Assembly (NCBI GenBank): GCA_031772625.1
Contig: CM062814.1
Span: forward strand, 823,306,757-823,370,756
Reading direction: 5' to 3'
DNA from: Pinus tabuliformis
Taxonomy: Eukaryota > Streptophyta > Pinopsida > Pinales > Pinaceae
Length of the DNA stretch: 64,000 nt
This document shows, piece after piece, positions 1-10,834 of this stretch. Within the stretch, counting starts at the first letter, position 1. Every line of letters starts with the position of its first letter. Below the pieces are notes generated by a model that had not been told where the DNA came from, made no database searches, and worked only from the letters and a program-made list of their open reading frames with translations. The position numbers were made by a program, and so were the translations under genes.

Positions 1-1230
1 TGTTTAATAACATATTTCACCTCTCTGAACACAACATCTCGGTTGTACACAATATTCCTTGTTACTAGGTTCGAAAGCTTATAACCCTTTAAACCATCCT
101 TATACCCAATAAAGATGCACTTTTCAGATTTACTATCCAACTTGGTTCGTTTCTCCTTTGGAACATGTACATATGCATCACATCCAAATACCCTCAGATG
201 TGAAAGAGAGGGTTTCTTATCAGTCCATACCTCTTGTGGAGTTTTATCCTCCAACGCTGATGAAGGTGATCTGTTGACCAGGTAACATGCTATCTCCACC
301 ACCTCTGCCTAGAATTCCTATCCTAACCCAACACCACTGAGCATGCTTCTTGCCCTTTCCATCAACGTCTTGTTCATTCTTTCTGCAACTCCATTTTGCT
401 CAGGTGTGTATGGAGTAGTCTTCTGCCGTGCTATACCACACTTCTTACAGAATTATTCAAATTCCTTACTACAAAACTCTCCACCGTTATCTGTCCTCAG
501 CACCTTTATCTTCTTCTCTGTCTGGTTTTCCACCAGAGCCTTAAATTCTTTAAACCTGTCAAAGACTTCAGATTTCTTCTTAAGGAAATATATCCATGTA
601 TTCCTTGAGAACTCATCTATAAAGGATACATAGTACACAGACTTACCCAGTGATGGAACCTTCATAGGTCCAAACACATCATTGTGCATAAGCTCTAACA
701 TTTGTTTCGCCCTCTTACCACCAGAGGGGAAACTCACCCGATTCTGCTTCCCATATACACAATTTTCACATAAATCAAAATCCAGAGAGCTATTACTCAT
801 ACCTTCTACCATACCTTTACCATGAAGTATTTGAAGGCCCTTCTCTCCAATATGTCCAAGCCTTTCATGCCACAGCATGGTCTTCTCTCTAGAGACCACT
901 AGATTTTCTGCTCCACTTTCAGGAACCACAGAACTATTGCACCCATCAAAAACAATGCTACCTTGCAGCGTGTACAGAGTTCCAATTCGAGCTCCCCACA
1001 TCAATACCAGTGCTCCCCAAACCATCTTGCAGGTATCCTTCTCGAACACTGTTTTTACACCTGCATTATCCAACTTGCTTACAAAAATCAGATTTCTGGC
1101 CAATGCAGGAATATGCAAAACACCCGGAAGTGCTAACCCTTCCTCCTTGCAAATTCAACTTTACTTTCTGTGACCAATGATTCTAGCCTTCCTATCATCC
1201 CCTAAGAAGACATCACCACCATCATATTTC
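1..1230 (-). pseudogene. Copia pol: GAG-pre-integrase and integrase
   Basis: Integrase would join retroelement cDNA into the host genome in the nucleus. From 1118 leftward one frame gives the protease-IN linker (HIPALARNLIFVSKL), a GAG-pre-integrase segment with WHERLGHIG and a CxxC half (CENCVYGK), then the integrase core: HNDVFGPM, FIDEFSRNTWIYF, TDNGGEF and, past a TAA at about 453, PEQNGVAERMN. The D,D,E residues are recognisable. The frame continues to base 1 through RVFGCDAYVHVPK and ends near NRDVVFREVKYV, the linker before RT. In-frame stops occur near 453 (TAA) and at two TAGs near 318-327 where Gln and Trp are expected. Between 1120 and 1230 the linker has further stops and a likely frameshift. 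Clearly Copia, but nonfunctional. Confidence 0.85.
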
Positions 1231-1232
1231 TC

Positions 1233-1592
1233 TTACTCGCAGAACCGCTCTCTATGGGGAGTGAAGTGAAAGGATGCACCTAAGTCAATCAACCATGCCT
1301 CATGATCTACATGTGTACTTGAAGAAGCCAAGTACACATCCCCACCTTCATTTGAGGTGGTTTTTGCCTCTGCAGAAGGAGCATCATCAGATCCCTTTCC
1401 TTTATCAGGAGCTTTAGATTTACAGTCCCTTTTGTAGTGCCCTTTCTTTCCGCATTTCCAGCACACCTTTACAGTTTTTCCTGGAGATTTAAATCTCCCT
1501 CTAGATTTAGATCTCCCACTCGATGACTTATTTTTGTTTCTGTTCTGGGACCGTCCTCGTACAGACAAGGCATCACCATTTTGGCTCTCCAT
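1233..1592 (-). pseudogene. Copia zinc knuckle and aspartic protease
   Basis: A basic serine/arginine-rich stretch is followed by a CCHC knuckle (CWKCGKKGHYKRDC) that would bind genomic RNA. An acidic linker then leads to the protease active-site region, WLIDLGASFHF. The family motif is D-S-G-A-S. Here the second residue is Leu, so the catalytic DSG/DTG triad is damaged. The frame continues the gag frame upstream and the integrase frame downstream as one polyprotein, with stops at about 1593-1598 and about 1230. Identification is secure from the knuckle plus the protease motif; activity is not expected. Confidence 0.85.
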
Positions 1593-1598
1593 ATTTTT

Positions 1599-2153
1599 CT
1601 ATCTCATCTCCTCCGTCAGCAAGGATGAGACTATTTCATCAAATTGCAAGGCAGTTGCATTGCTACCCATTGCAATAACCAGACTATCCCATGAATCTGG
1701 TAGAGAACACAACAAACTGATGCACTTATCTTCATCTGAAATTTTAATATCAACAGATGCTAACTGACTTACCACAGTATTAAATGTGTTCAAATGCTCT
1801 GTCACCGAGTCTCCATATTTCATCCTCAGGTTATACAGCTTTTTCCGCATGAATAGTTTATTCACTAAAGACTTATATTGGTACAAAGACCTTAACTTGT
1901 CCCACAAAGCCTTCATCGTAGCTTCCCCTGATACATTCAACAATACTGAATCTAAGACACACAATCATATTGTGCTCTTTTCCTTTCGATCCAACTTCTT
2001 CCATTCTTCATCAGACACTCCCATTGGTTTAGTACCCAGATCTACCGCGATCCATTGATCTTTATCCACCAACAGATCCTCCATCTTGAGTTTCCACAAC
2101 TCAATACTCTGACCATTAAATTTCTTGATCTCTATGTTTCCACTACTCACCAT
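1599..2153 (-). pseudogene. Copia Gag (UBN2-type capsid)
   Basis: Gag forms the cytoplasmic virus-like particle. The protein starts with an ATG at 2153 (MVSSGNIEIKKFNGQSIELW) and shows the usual Copia Gag start, where a short peptide precedes the F-x-G-x-N/S-x-x-x-W core. It continues after a stop at about 1965 with the helical UBN2 region (LWDKLRSLYQ, then LKMKYGDSVTEHL-like and LPDSWDSLVIAM segments). The single stop between 1965 and 1964 separates two otherwise collinear halves. It lies directly downstream of the PBS (2262-2273), which fixes this as the first gene of the element. Confidence 0.85.
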
Positions 2154-2261
2154 CTTCTTTCACCACCAGAATCGATCTCACAGATCTCCCACTGAACAGG
2201 GTCTACCACAGGCCCGAGCGAAACCCCTCAGCAACAAAGGTGTCCCCTTGAAGCCAAAATA

Positions 2262-2273
2262 GCTCTGATACCA
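2262..2273 (-). promoter_or_regulatory. Primer binding site (initiator Met tRNA)
   Basis: On the minus strand this reads TGGTATCAGAGC, the classic plant Copia/Gypsy PBS complementary to the 3' end of initiator methionine tRNA. It lies two bases from the LTR terminus at 2276. Confidence 0.9.
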
Positions 2274-2275
2274 AA

Positions 2276-2808
2276 TGTAGGTTTTAACCCCGTACAAAAA
2301 TTACCTGCATACGAATTCTAAAACACAGAAAATAAACAATGCGAGAGCATAACACATAAAACACATATACACAGAGATTTTCCCCTGGATCCCAAAACCA
2401 GGACTATCAGCTTGATTTTTCATTATGTTCCTTTCAATGTTACAATATATATTTATACATGCCGAAGCATCCAATACCATGGACCGAAAACCATCGCGTC
2501 CAAAACCATGGACTGAAAAACCATCACGTCCAAAACCATGGACCGAAAAACCATCACGTCCAAAACCATGTGCGAAAATCATGCACAAAACCATAGGTAG
2601 GTCCACCCAACCTAACATAGGGTCCAAAACCAAAATTTTCCGGGGTGCTGCCCCGAACCCCATAGAGTGGGGTTATTTGCACCCCTCAAACCCCCTGTGA
2701 CTCCCCCCAGCGACGCAATCGGCGCAACGAAGGGGGGGCTTCGCCCCCCTTCTAACCCCCGGTTAACTACATGGGCTAGTCATGGAAAGAATATAACACA
2801 ACCCAACA
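2276..2808 (-). repeat. Copia 5' LTR
   Basis: The 3' edge is fixed by the PBS; the LTR ends CA on the minus strand at 2276. The 5' edge is placed at 2808, where the minus strand reads TGTTGGGTTGTG and the Gypsy gag frame stops matching. The LTR holds a 30-bp minisatellite (2478-2567) and a GC-rich hairpin-like stretch (about 2735-2760). The partner LTR lies outside the window, so the outer edge cannot be confirmed by comparison. Confidence 0.65.
2478..2567. repeat. 30-bp minisatellite inside Copia LTR
   Basis: Three near-identical units of about 30 bp, each carrying CCATGGACYGAAAAACCATC-like sequence and ending CGTCCAAAA. Confidence 0.85.
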
Positions 2809-3312
2809 GGCAGTTCCTCCAAGGCGAAGGCTAGCCAGCTAAATTTTACTCCTTTTTGAATCAATGTTCTGCACCCTGAAATACACATCAATCTATCTAA
2901 TCCAGTTATCTAGCTTTTCTGCATTTAATTCTCCATCATAGATTGGCAAATCAAATTTTACATCTAATTTAATCAAAGATGTTTTCTTCTTTTTCTTTTC
3001 AGGGCTAGAAGGAGGAGTTGATGGAGGAGGATCTTCCCCTTTCCATTTTCCTTCTGAATGGGCAAATAGAAGAGGTTCCTCTACTCCTTTGCCTTGTTTG
3101 GGTGTTGAGGTTATTTCACCTCGATCCTTCTTAAATTCCCGATATATTTCTTCCACCATGGCTCTCATGGTCATAAAATTGTCCATGAACTGAGATTCTA
3201 ATTCTAATGGGACTTCTCCGGCCATTCTCCTCTGAGCATAGACTCTTCCAATCTCTGGATTAGTCTCAACAAGCTCTCCTTCTCCTAGTTTGAGCTTTGA
3301 CCTAGTTAGCAT
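2809..3312 (-). pseudogene. Ty3/Gypsy Gag N-terminus, interrupted
   Basis: The frame begins MLTRSKLKLGEGELVETNPE at 3312, the charged N-terminus typical of plant chromovirus Gag, with a proline/lysine-rich spacer before the core motif FDLPIYDGELNAEKLDNWIR. A TAG follows directly (Gln expected) and the frame then continues IDVYFRVQ...LASLRLGGTA to about 2812. There it is cut by the Copia LTR. The remaining gag-pol would lie left of the Copia insertion, outside the window. The PBS at 3356-3367 lies just upstream. Confidence 0.8.
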
Positions 3313-3355
3313 TCAACAATCCAGCACAAGCTTGTCTAACCTTAGCAAACCTAAA

Positions 3356-3367
3356 GCTCTGATACCA
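3356..3367 (-). promoter_or_regulatory. Primer binding site of minus-strand Gypsy element
   Basis: Minus strand reads TGGTATCAGAGC, two bases from the apparent LTR end at 3370, and about 45 bases before the gag ATG at 3312. Confidence 0.85.
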
Positions 3368-3369
3368 CT

Positions 3370-4980
3370 TGATCTAAAAATAAGTTCTTAGATTACTTTT
3401 AAGGTATTACAGACTCATGTGCATGGATTTTCCTATATTACTTAGTGCAACGGATCGATAAGATTGCGAATAATATAGACAATTGAGTAGTTAGAGAAAC
3501 ATAATAGACAAACACACATAAACACAACAAGTTTAATATGGAGTTCACCAAAAACTCTTGGGCTACGTCTCTTGGTCCCGCCTTCAATGGTGACCTCTCT
3601 ATTATGTCTTCAAGAGCAGAGTTTTACAAAATATGAGCTCAAATTGAGTCTCAACACACATATACAAAACATCAGGAGTTTGCTTGAATCCCTCAAGCCT
3701 CTCTGAGTACATAGACTCTTTCTTTCACTCTCTGTCTATGTTTTCTCTCTGTCTCAGTACTGCTTCTTCTCTGTCTCTATCAATCTGTGGCTTTAAAGCC
3801 AATCGGCACTATCTGTTCGTTTCCCCTTCTCGGGCTCTCTGGCTCCCGGCCTCTATCTACTCGAATCCCCTTCTGAGTGTTAGCAATCATGGCATAACGT
3901 CTTCAGGGAAGGTGGCCACCTGTTCTACAACGAAAGGGACCATCGGGCCTTTGAAATCCCCAAAAATAGTGTTTTCTATTTACACAGAGAAACACTGTAA
4001 AACACGGGAAAAATTCGCCAAATCACTGTTCATCGGACTTCAAATATTATGAATTCTGCCCTATATTCCATCGGGTCTGCCTTTAAATCTTTATCGCATG
4101 TCGCAAATGCCCATTCTGTGGTTTTCCCTTTGTATTTGAAAAATACATTAAAACACTAAAAATCCCACAAAATGGCTTTATGGCGGACTTGAAATGTTAT
4201 ACATTTGCATCTATAAGTTCCATCATGTCCAGTTTTTATATCGTTATCGCATATCCACCGTTGATCTGAGTAACCTTGATCCAATGGTTGAGATTCATTT
4301 CGGGCGGTGAAGGCATACGGAGATTACCTGCCCGAAAAGGCGGTTTTCTCATGCCACTTGTTGACTAGTGGATGGGATCGAGCGAAGCCCGTCCAATACC
4401 ACTTACCACCTAAGGCCCGCCCAAAATCCTGCTCATTAAGGAACTCAAAACATATATATCTGCATGTATATCCCTTTCGGGTCTGGATTCATCGCTTTAT
4501 TCGCATTTCCTTTGCATTTCGTTTATTTAACGAAAATGCGAAATACAAAGGAAAATTTCGTTTTCCAGATCTAAAAATATATAAAATATCATCTATAACT
4601 CCATCGGGTCCAGCTATTGCATTCGTAAGTATATCGGCCCCGCTCCTTTGTATTCTGCCGATGCGATATCGCGAGTTAACCTAGGCCGTCGATCTATGTG
4701 CTTGATCGACGGTCCTCATTGACCCGCACTGTTCGCGATCGCACCTGTCATATGGTCACCTCTGATAGCCTCTACCTGTCACTACCAATTGCCATATGCC
4801 AACCGGATCTAGACCGTTGATCAGCCAGATCCGATGGCTCCTGTGCAAGGTTGTTTTGACCTCTGATAGGCTCTATTTCCGCTGTTTCCTTGTGTTTTTC
4901 ACTCCCGATAGTGTAATCTACCATTTTTAAAGGTTCTTCTTATGTGATAGTTTTGGATGTTTGAAGATTTAGAGGGTGTT
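3370..4980 (-). repeat. Probable Gypsy 5' LTR and flanking DNA
   Basis: The right-hand LTR edge is inferred from the PBS. No second copy is in the window, so the outer edge (about 4980) is only a guess, set by the start of the next reading frame near 5021. The stretch has no coding signal. It includes short dispersed repeats such as TCTGATAG and ATCGCAT-containing phrases. An LTR of about 1.6 kb would be long but not unusual for plant Gypsy elements. Confidence 0.4.
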
Positions 4981-5020
4981 TAGGATCCATTTTGGATCAG
5001 GACTGTTAAACCTGCTCTAG

Positions 5021-7402
5021 GTTTCGCATTACCACTGCACCCCAGTGACTATTTTCGTCATCAGGCAACTGCTCTGCTTGGTGCATGATGGGTGCTTGTG
5101 GCTGGAGGAGCCCATCCCCATCACGAATCATTTGATTCACAGAATTACCCAACTCCCTTACAAAGGGGAGGACCCAGCGAACATCTCGGAGGGTAAAAGT
5201 GATGATTTGGCCTTCGCAGAGGCCATGAAGAAGAAGTTTAAGCTGGAGAAGAAGAAGAGAGGGTACGCGATTTCCAGCATCAACAACCTTGCGGTCAAAG
5301 TCGCGACGCAGATATTGGCCAGGAAGGTTATGAGGAAGTTCCGCACGGATGAGGTGCCCGCGCCGGTGGTTGCACTTGTTGCGCAATGCGCAAAAGGGGT
5401 CTAGTTCAACTGGGCAAACTACTTGTGCGGCGAGTTCCTGGAGAACTACCCTGAGGCACAGGAGCAGGGGAAGACTTTTCATTATGCACGGCTGTTGTTG
5501 TCCATAGTGCTGGTGGTATGGGAATTTCCCGAGGACAGCCAGTTCCCAATGATTGCAAAGGACCTTCCGGATGTAGCGAAGTATGCTTCGTTGTGGGCAA
5601 CTAGAGATGCACAGAGAATCAGGGACAGTAATATATTTTGGGTGTTCATGGAGATGAACATCAGAATGGGGATTATTTGCAAGTCGCGGTTATCGCCCAC
5701 TGTCTACAATAGTTTGCAGAGCTTCATGAAATTCAAGGCAGATTTCCACCACGTGTACATCAGGGTGTGGAAGGACCCCACTAAGACATGGAACGAGCTA
5801 CCCTACCTAGCAACGGACGATGTCATCTTCGCGGTCCTTGAGTCGTGGTCACTAGAGTGGTGCGGTCCAGCCAGCTCCGCAGTGGAAACAGAGAAGTCCG
5901 CCACGCAGAGGAAAAAGGATGAGGCGAAACTACGGATGGCGTAGCTGGCAGAAAAATGCAAGAATGAAGTGATAGCAACTAAGGCCCAGGCAGCACAAGA
6001 CGCTGTGAAGGAGGTGGAAGAATAGCAGAAGGCAGCAGAGGAACAGTACGAAGGATAAAAGTCGCCTTCGCCCGAACAGGAAGCAGATACAGAGCAAGGT
6101 GGCGCGGACCTACAGAAAACATCCACATAGCTGAAACGACAATGCCCAAGGGAGCAGATAGGGCCACAAAAGAAGTCGAAGGCTTCGAAAACTTCTTTCG
6201 ACCCGATCACACTCACTGAGGGGGATCTACATGACACTAGGGAGACTGTGAGGGATGTCATCGCGGAGGTCCTCTAGCAGTTTGCGGAGGAACACCATAT
6301 GGTATTGGGGGCCCTCCGGGCATAGATACAAGAGTTGCAGGTGCACACTCCATAGGTTGGCACTCTGTCAACCAGCCTCATAGTAGGCACATCCACGGCT
6401 GAGGAAATGTTGTGCTCTAGAATAACCAACATTATAGTACTTCTAGAGGGAGCACTCATTACAGAAAATGAGGTCGACAGGCCTATGGTTAGTAGGCTGA
6501 AGGGGATTGGGATAAAGATGGTTGCGCTCCCTCGGGAGGTGCTCTATGTTTTGCAGGACGGAGTTACTGCAGAACTGCGAGCCAGGGAAGGTCGCGCGCT
6601 CTAGGTCATGAGCGAGCAGCACATCAACATTGAACAGTTGAGCCTGTAACACGATGAGGTAGTGGCACAGAATCGATAGCTAGTGCAGGTGGTTGAGGAA
6701 GCCTGCCAGATGGTCCCGGAGCTTGACATCCAAGTAAAAGAACCAGTGGAGGCACACGTCTGGAAACTAGCAGTAGGGGCGCACGACGCAAAGGAAGAGA
6801 TGGCCAGGGTTTAGCTTGAACTAAACCTCCAGATAGCCGAACTGCAATTGAAGGCGCAGCCTTCAACTCCACCAGAGGTTAAGGAACAGTGCACCAGTGC
6901 AATTACAGCAGCAATAGCGGAGGTCAACAGTGCAGTGAAAGACTGCACAAAGTTGTTCGAGGTTCTCACTACTCTGCAGGAGGACCCAAACATACAGTGC
7001 CTAGAAACAGAGGTGCACGAGCTACAGAAAAAGTACGACAAAGTAAAAGGGACCACACAGACGGTTGCCCTTACACAGAGGCTCACGCGGATGCAGCAAG
7101 TGAAAGCACTCAAGGAGCATGTGGATGTCACTCGACATAAGGAAACAGTTTTGAAGGCACGCTTACAGTCAGGGATTGATGAGGCATATGTCATTACAGC
7201 CTCTATTAAAGCAAAGCTTGCAGATGTAAGGAACATAGAAATAGGTTCAAGGAAGCAGTTCAACCATAGCGGTCTCTGAACAGTGCATCCAGGAAGTACA
7301 GCAGGTAGTCACTCAATGCGCTGCTGATATTGCAGCGATCTAGGCAGATTTGGTAGGTCTTCGCGCAAAGATCTCCGCACTGACAGAGTGACTCGAGGGC
7401 GA
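5021..7402 (+). pseudogene. Long Gag-like/coiled-coil ORF broken by TAG codons
   Basis: I do not recognise the family with confidence. One frame stays open from 5021 to 7276 with no frameshift, except for ten TAG (5402, 5942, 6023, 6128, 6275, 6323, 6353, 6602, 6677, 6812) and two TAA (6056, 6647) codons. After 7276 a one-base shift continues it to a TGA near 7388. The first ~300 residues are globular (FNWANYLCGEFLENYPEA, then ATDDVIFAVLESWSLEW). The rest is Gln/Glu/Ala-rich and predicted coiled coil. It lies directly upstream of an LTR-like sequence (7416-8401), so it is probably the internal ORF of a non-autonomous LTR element, perhaps a Gag. The upstream start is unknown because a further TAG lies at 5018. 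Confidence 0.6.
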
Positions 7403-7415
7403 GTCACGATGTTTG

Positions 7416-8401
7416 TGTTGGGGGCCTATTGGGCGCAGGATCCCCCAAGGAAGTTTTGGGGCTTAGAGCCCAAATTTTGGTCAAAAGTTGTAACCCCGAT
7501 GTAAAGACTCCGCATTTTGTGGGCATGGAGCGTGTAGTTTGTAAAAGATTCATAGGGTTGTCCGCCCTCAATTTTGTAATGTAATGTCGGCTGTAGAGAT
7601 CTACCCATGGTCCGTGGACCATGGGATTGTATAAATAGAGCGAGGCTCTAAGTAGTTAAGACATCAATAGATCACTCAATAATGGGATGAAGGATGAAGA
7701 GTTGAGTCATATCTGAAGTGTAAAGTCTAGTTTTGGGTCGTAGAGTAGGAGAAGGCTCTACAGTTGAGTGTGCGGAGACCTAGTAGTCTGCAACTGAGTG
7801 TGCAGACCCCTACAGCTGAGTGCACAAGGCAAGTCAAGTCTGTAACAATTGAAGCATTAATAAAGAGAAGTTTCATATCCATTCTGCATGTTTATTTCAT
7901 GTTTTATGCATCTGTTATATTGAATATACATTGCACTTTTAATGCTTATATGATGCGCGAATATATATGAATGTGTTGATTACGTGAATATAAGATAGAA
8001 TATCTGTTTACACGAAGTTGACTAAGATCTTTAAGAAGATAAGTAAGATACGCAGTGTAGTTTGCGGAAGTAGCGCAGGACGCTGCCATAGTAGCGCAGG
8101 ACGCTGCCATAGCAGCGCGAAAGCATCTCAGCCCCTGGTTAGGGTTGCGCGAAGGCAATTATAACAAATCACGAAGGTATTGAAGGTTAGGACAGTGCGC
8201 AAAGTGACCTGTGCGAAAGTAGGCATATTTGGATTAAATCGGCACCTCAAACATCTCAAGGGTGCAGAAACTTGGTTCCAACATCCCCCCATACTGCTTT
8301 GGGTGAGACTTCAGTCCGTGCTCCATGGGCTGATGCTGAAAGGGCCAGTAGTTGTTTGGCTAATTAACTCTGAACCTGGGTTAGGCCCCCTCAAGCCAAC
8401 A
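7416..8401 (+). repeat. 3' LTR of the TAG-riddled element
   Basis: It begins TGTTGGGGGCCTA and ends TAGGCCCCCTCAAGCCAACA, giving TG...CA ends with related inverted termini. A TATA box (TATAAATAG, 7630-7638) and an AATAAA signal (7859-7864) lie in the expected order. A 21-bp tandem duplication with TAGCGCAGGACGCTGCCA occurs at 8071-8118. Just upstream, 7390-7408 is a short palindrome around GACTCGAGGGCGAGTC. At 8402 a Copia-type gag fragment begins abruptly. No second LTR copy is present for confirmation. Confidence 0.6.
7630..7638 (+). promoter_or_regulatory. TATA box in LTR
   Basis: TATAAATAG about 215 bases into the LTR, the usual place for an LTR promoter. Confidence 0.6.
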
Positions 8402-8821
8402 AAATGACTACCATAGTGCTCAATGCACTACCAAAGGAATGAGACAACTTCACATGAAGCATCTATGGCAAGAAGGAAGATACTCCATTCAATGAAAAAT
8501 GGTCATTGTGCAAAATCGAAGAAACCAAGCTGAAGGCAAAAATTGATATAGGATCAAGTGAGAAAGCTAAAGCTTTTTCTACCATGGCTAGAAGAAAACT
8601 GGAAGTTTGGGAAGCTTGGTCCTCAGAAAAAGAAGAATAAAATGTTGAAGGTTCAATGTTATGGTTGTCATGAATATGGTCACTATAAGAGAGATTGTCC
8701 AAAGCTCAATAAGGACAACAATAATAGAGGACGGGAAGAATCTCATATCACTGGAGAAGTGGAAGAAGATGAAAAGAAGAAATCCAAGCAGGAGGAAGTA
8801 AAAGATCTCTATTGTGATTGA
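8402..8821 (+). pseudogene. Copia-type Gag C-terminal half with zinc knuckle
   Basis: The first part (8402-8560) reads in the +3 frame as a UBN2-type Gag: MTTIVLNALPKE, SIYGKKEDTPFNE and SLCKIEETKLKAK, with TGA and TGA-like breaks. A frameshift near 8560 moves the knuckle into the frame open from 8558: CYGCHEYGHYKRDC, a complete CCHC box at about 8657-8698, followed by a Lys/Glu-rich tail and a TGA at 8819. The matching minus-strand copy at 14440-14766 has the same SIYGKKE and LCKI/LKAK segments. Gag would bind RNA and build particles; this copy is broken. Confidence 0.8.
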
Positions 8822-10834
8822 GATAATCTTCCTCACCTAGTTCTTTTCAAGGTTTTGTTTCAAGTTTTATGTTGTAAAGTATAACTATCATGGTAGGAAT
8901 CATTAGAATCATGATAGGATGCATCATGTTAGGAGAAGGCATCATAGAAACATATGATTGAAATCAATAGCTCGTGACATCGTCATAAAAAAAAGCCATG
9001 AAAGATAATTGAAATAGAATTCTATGGTTGTCACCTATATAAGGATGTATCTCTTAGTAACCTCATTAGAAGCATAAGTAGTACTTATGGGAAAAATAAA
9101 GTTATCTAGTATAAAGCTCATTATGCATCATTCAAAAGGAGCATTTGTAGGATAAGGATGATCAAGACCCTCCATTGGAATCTTCATTGGAAGGTTCACC
9201 TTTTGGAAGAAGAAAATGTCTTGCCGGGAATTCTAACTTGTATGGGATTCATGGGATGATGGTATGATGTCAAAATAAGTTTAGTGGGTTAAGGGATTGA
9301 AGTTATTTCAATCAAGGAAGTTGTCGAAGGAAGTATAGATGACCAAAAGAAAGAGATGAGGTATGTATGCTTGTACTTGATAAAATAGAGTCATGGCATA
9401 TGGTTGCAGATATCATTAATGAGTGCTCTACCTCAAGAGCATGATCAAAATAAAGGATATCCTCCTATGAAAGGATGCATGAAGGAATGGTTCACACATT
9501 GACTAGGTGAAACCAACATAATATGTCCTCATATTAAATATGAGATGGTTGACAAAGTTGAAGGAACTATGAGTGAATGTTCCTGGGAGGAAATGTGTGA
9601 ATAAAGAAAGGAATAAATCATGAAAAATACAACTATGGAGAAGGTAATCAACATCTAAATACTAGAAGAGTTGACTATGATATCTCCATGGGAAATATAT
9701 GATGATCCTGATAAAGTCTTAAAAAGAAAGGGACCCTTGACATTGTATATATTTTTGGAGATGTGTCAATATATATGCAAGATTTTGATGTAAACAAGGA
9801 GATGTCATGATGAAATACCATCACAAAGGTATTTTTGATTTAATGTTCATTTTCTATTTTTGGATAATATATGGATGGGCTAATGCGGGGCTACCAAAGA
9901 AAGGGTTGTAGATGTCATCTACAATTGACACTCATGTGGTAGGATGAAAGATCATGGAGGAAACATGATGTGAAGAAGGTAGCGAGGCATGAAGGAAATG
10001 TCATATATGAACTAATGGATCACTTTCCAATGAAAGAAAGGATGTCATGACTGACATGATTCATGAATGAAAGTGATGGATGGCAGATTCCCTAACAAGA
10101 AGTCACAAAAATATGAAGACCCTGAATAAAGAAAAATAAGTCCCATGACACCAAAAGGAGGAGCCCTTCAAGCAGTTGGTTGTCCCATAGTCTCCACCTA
10201 AAGAGTTACTAGAAACAAGTCCCTGGTCAAGAGGGAGATTGGACAAGTCCCTAATTAAGAGGGAGCTTGGGTACATTCCTTTTATGGAATGGGTTAGACA
10301 TCCCTAGTTAAGATGGAGTGATAGATATGGTTCTCTACTTCATGTGTCATGCACTAGACCAGGGCTAACAATCGTAAGTATTAATGAAGGCCATGAGGAG
10401 AGATAGACACATCATTCTTGTCTTCATATGAGAAGATAGAATGGAGGATTGGGTAATCATATAGCATCTGATACTCTTTGAGGATGTGGTAGGGAATCCA
10501 AGATAAGAGTAGTCGTAGAGGACCGATGTTCTTTGAGGACTAGGAATCCAAGATAAGAATAGTCCTGGTGGAACATACTTTGAATAACCAGGTGGGGTAT
10601 GTTCCGAGACAAACAATGATGAGGGTGTCTATAAATCATCGATCTCGCCAAAATTGTGCTATGTTCACGTGGACAGATATATGTATTAGTCAAAGCCTTG
10701 ATATGTGACAATTATGGATGATATGATGCTATACAGATGGGTTACCAATCTGACTCTTCTTATGAGAATTCTTCAGATTGAGAATGTCCAAGTACTTTGT
10801 ATGGATTATGAATCCCTCCCTAGTGAAGAGGGAG
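8822..10834 (+). other. Internal region of element A without pol
   Basis: No protease, integrase, RT or RNase H motif is visible in any frame. Alignment by eye to 12409-14440 (inverted) shows shared blocks, including a short conserved peptide near 9163-9200, QDPPLESSLEGSP. Near the right end a polypurine-like phrase, TCCCTRRTYAAGAKGGAG, recurs at about 10220, 10250, 10303 and 10815 before the true PPT. Confidence 0.6.
10825..10834 (+). promoter_or_regulatory. Polypurine tract of element A
   Basis: GAAGAGGGAG directly before the LTR start TGTTGAAATATG at 10835; plus-strand DNA primer site. Confidence 0.75.

Larger units (their letters stand above)
1..2808 (-). mobile_element. Ty1/Copia LTR retrotransposon, 5' half, cut by window start
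   Basis: Reading leftward on the minus strand the order is 5' LTR (2808-2276), PBS, gag, zinc knuckle and protease, then integrase running off the window edge. This GAG-PR-IN order is typical of Copia, where RT follows IN, so RT, RNase H and the 3' LTR should lie left of base 1. The reading frame is broken by a handful of stops and a small frameshift near 1120-1230. The element sits in the gag of a Gypsy element that resumes at 2809. Confidence 0.85.

Noticed and set aside
2425..2700. 91-codon plus-strand ORF with Lys/Pro repeats
   Set aside because: It is the translation of the 30-bp minisatellite in the Copia LTR.
5006..5482. 158-codon minus-strand ORF
   Set aside because: Antisense to the TAG-riddled plus-strand frame, which has the coherent protein pattern; GC-rich third positions keep the shadow open.
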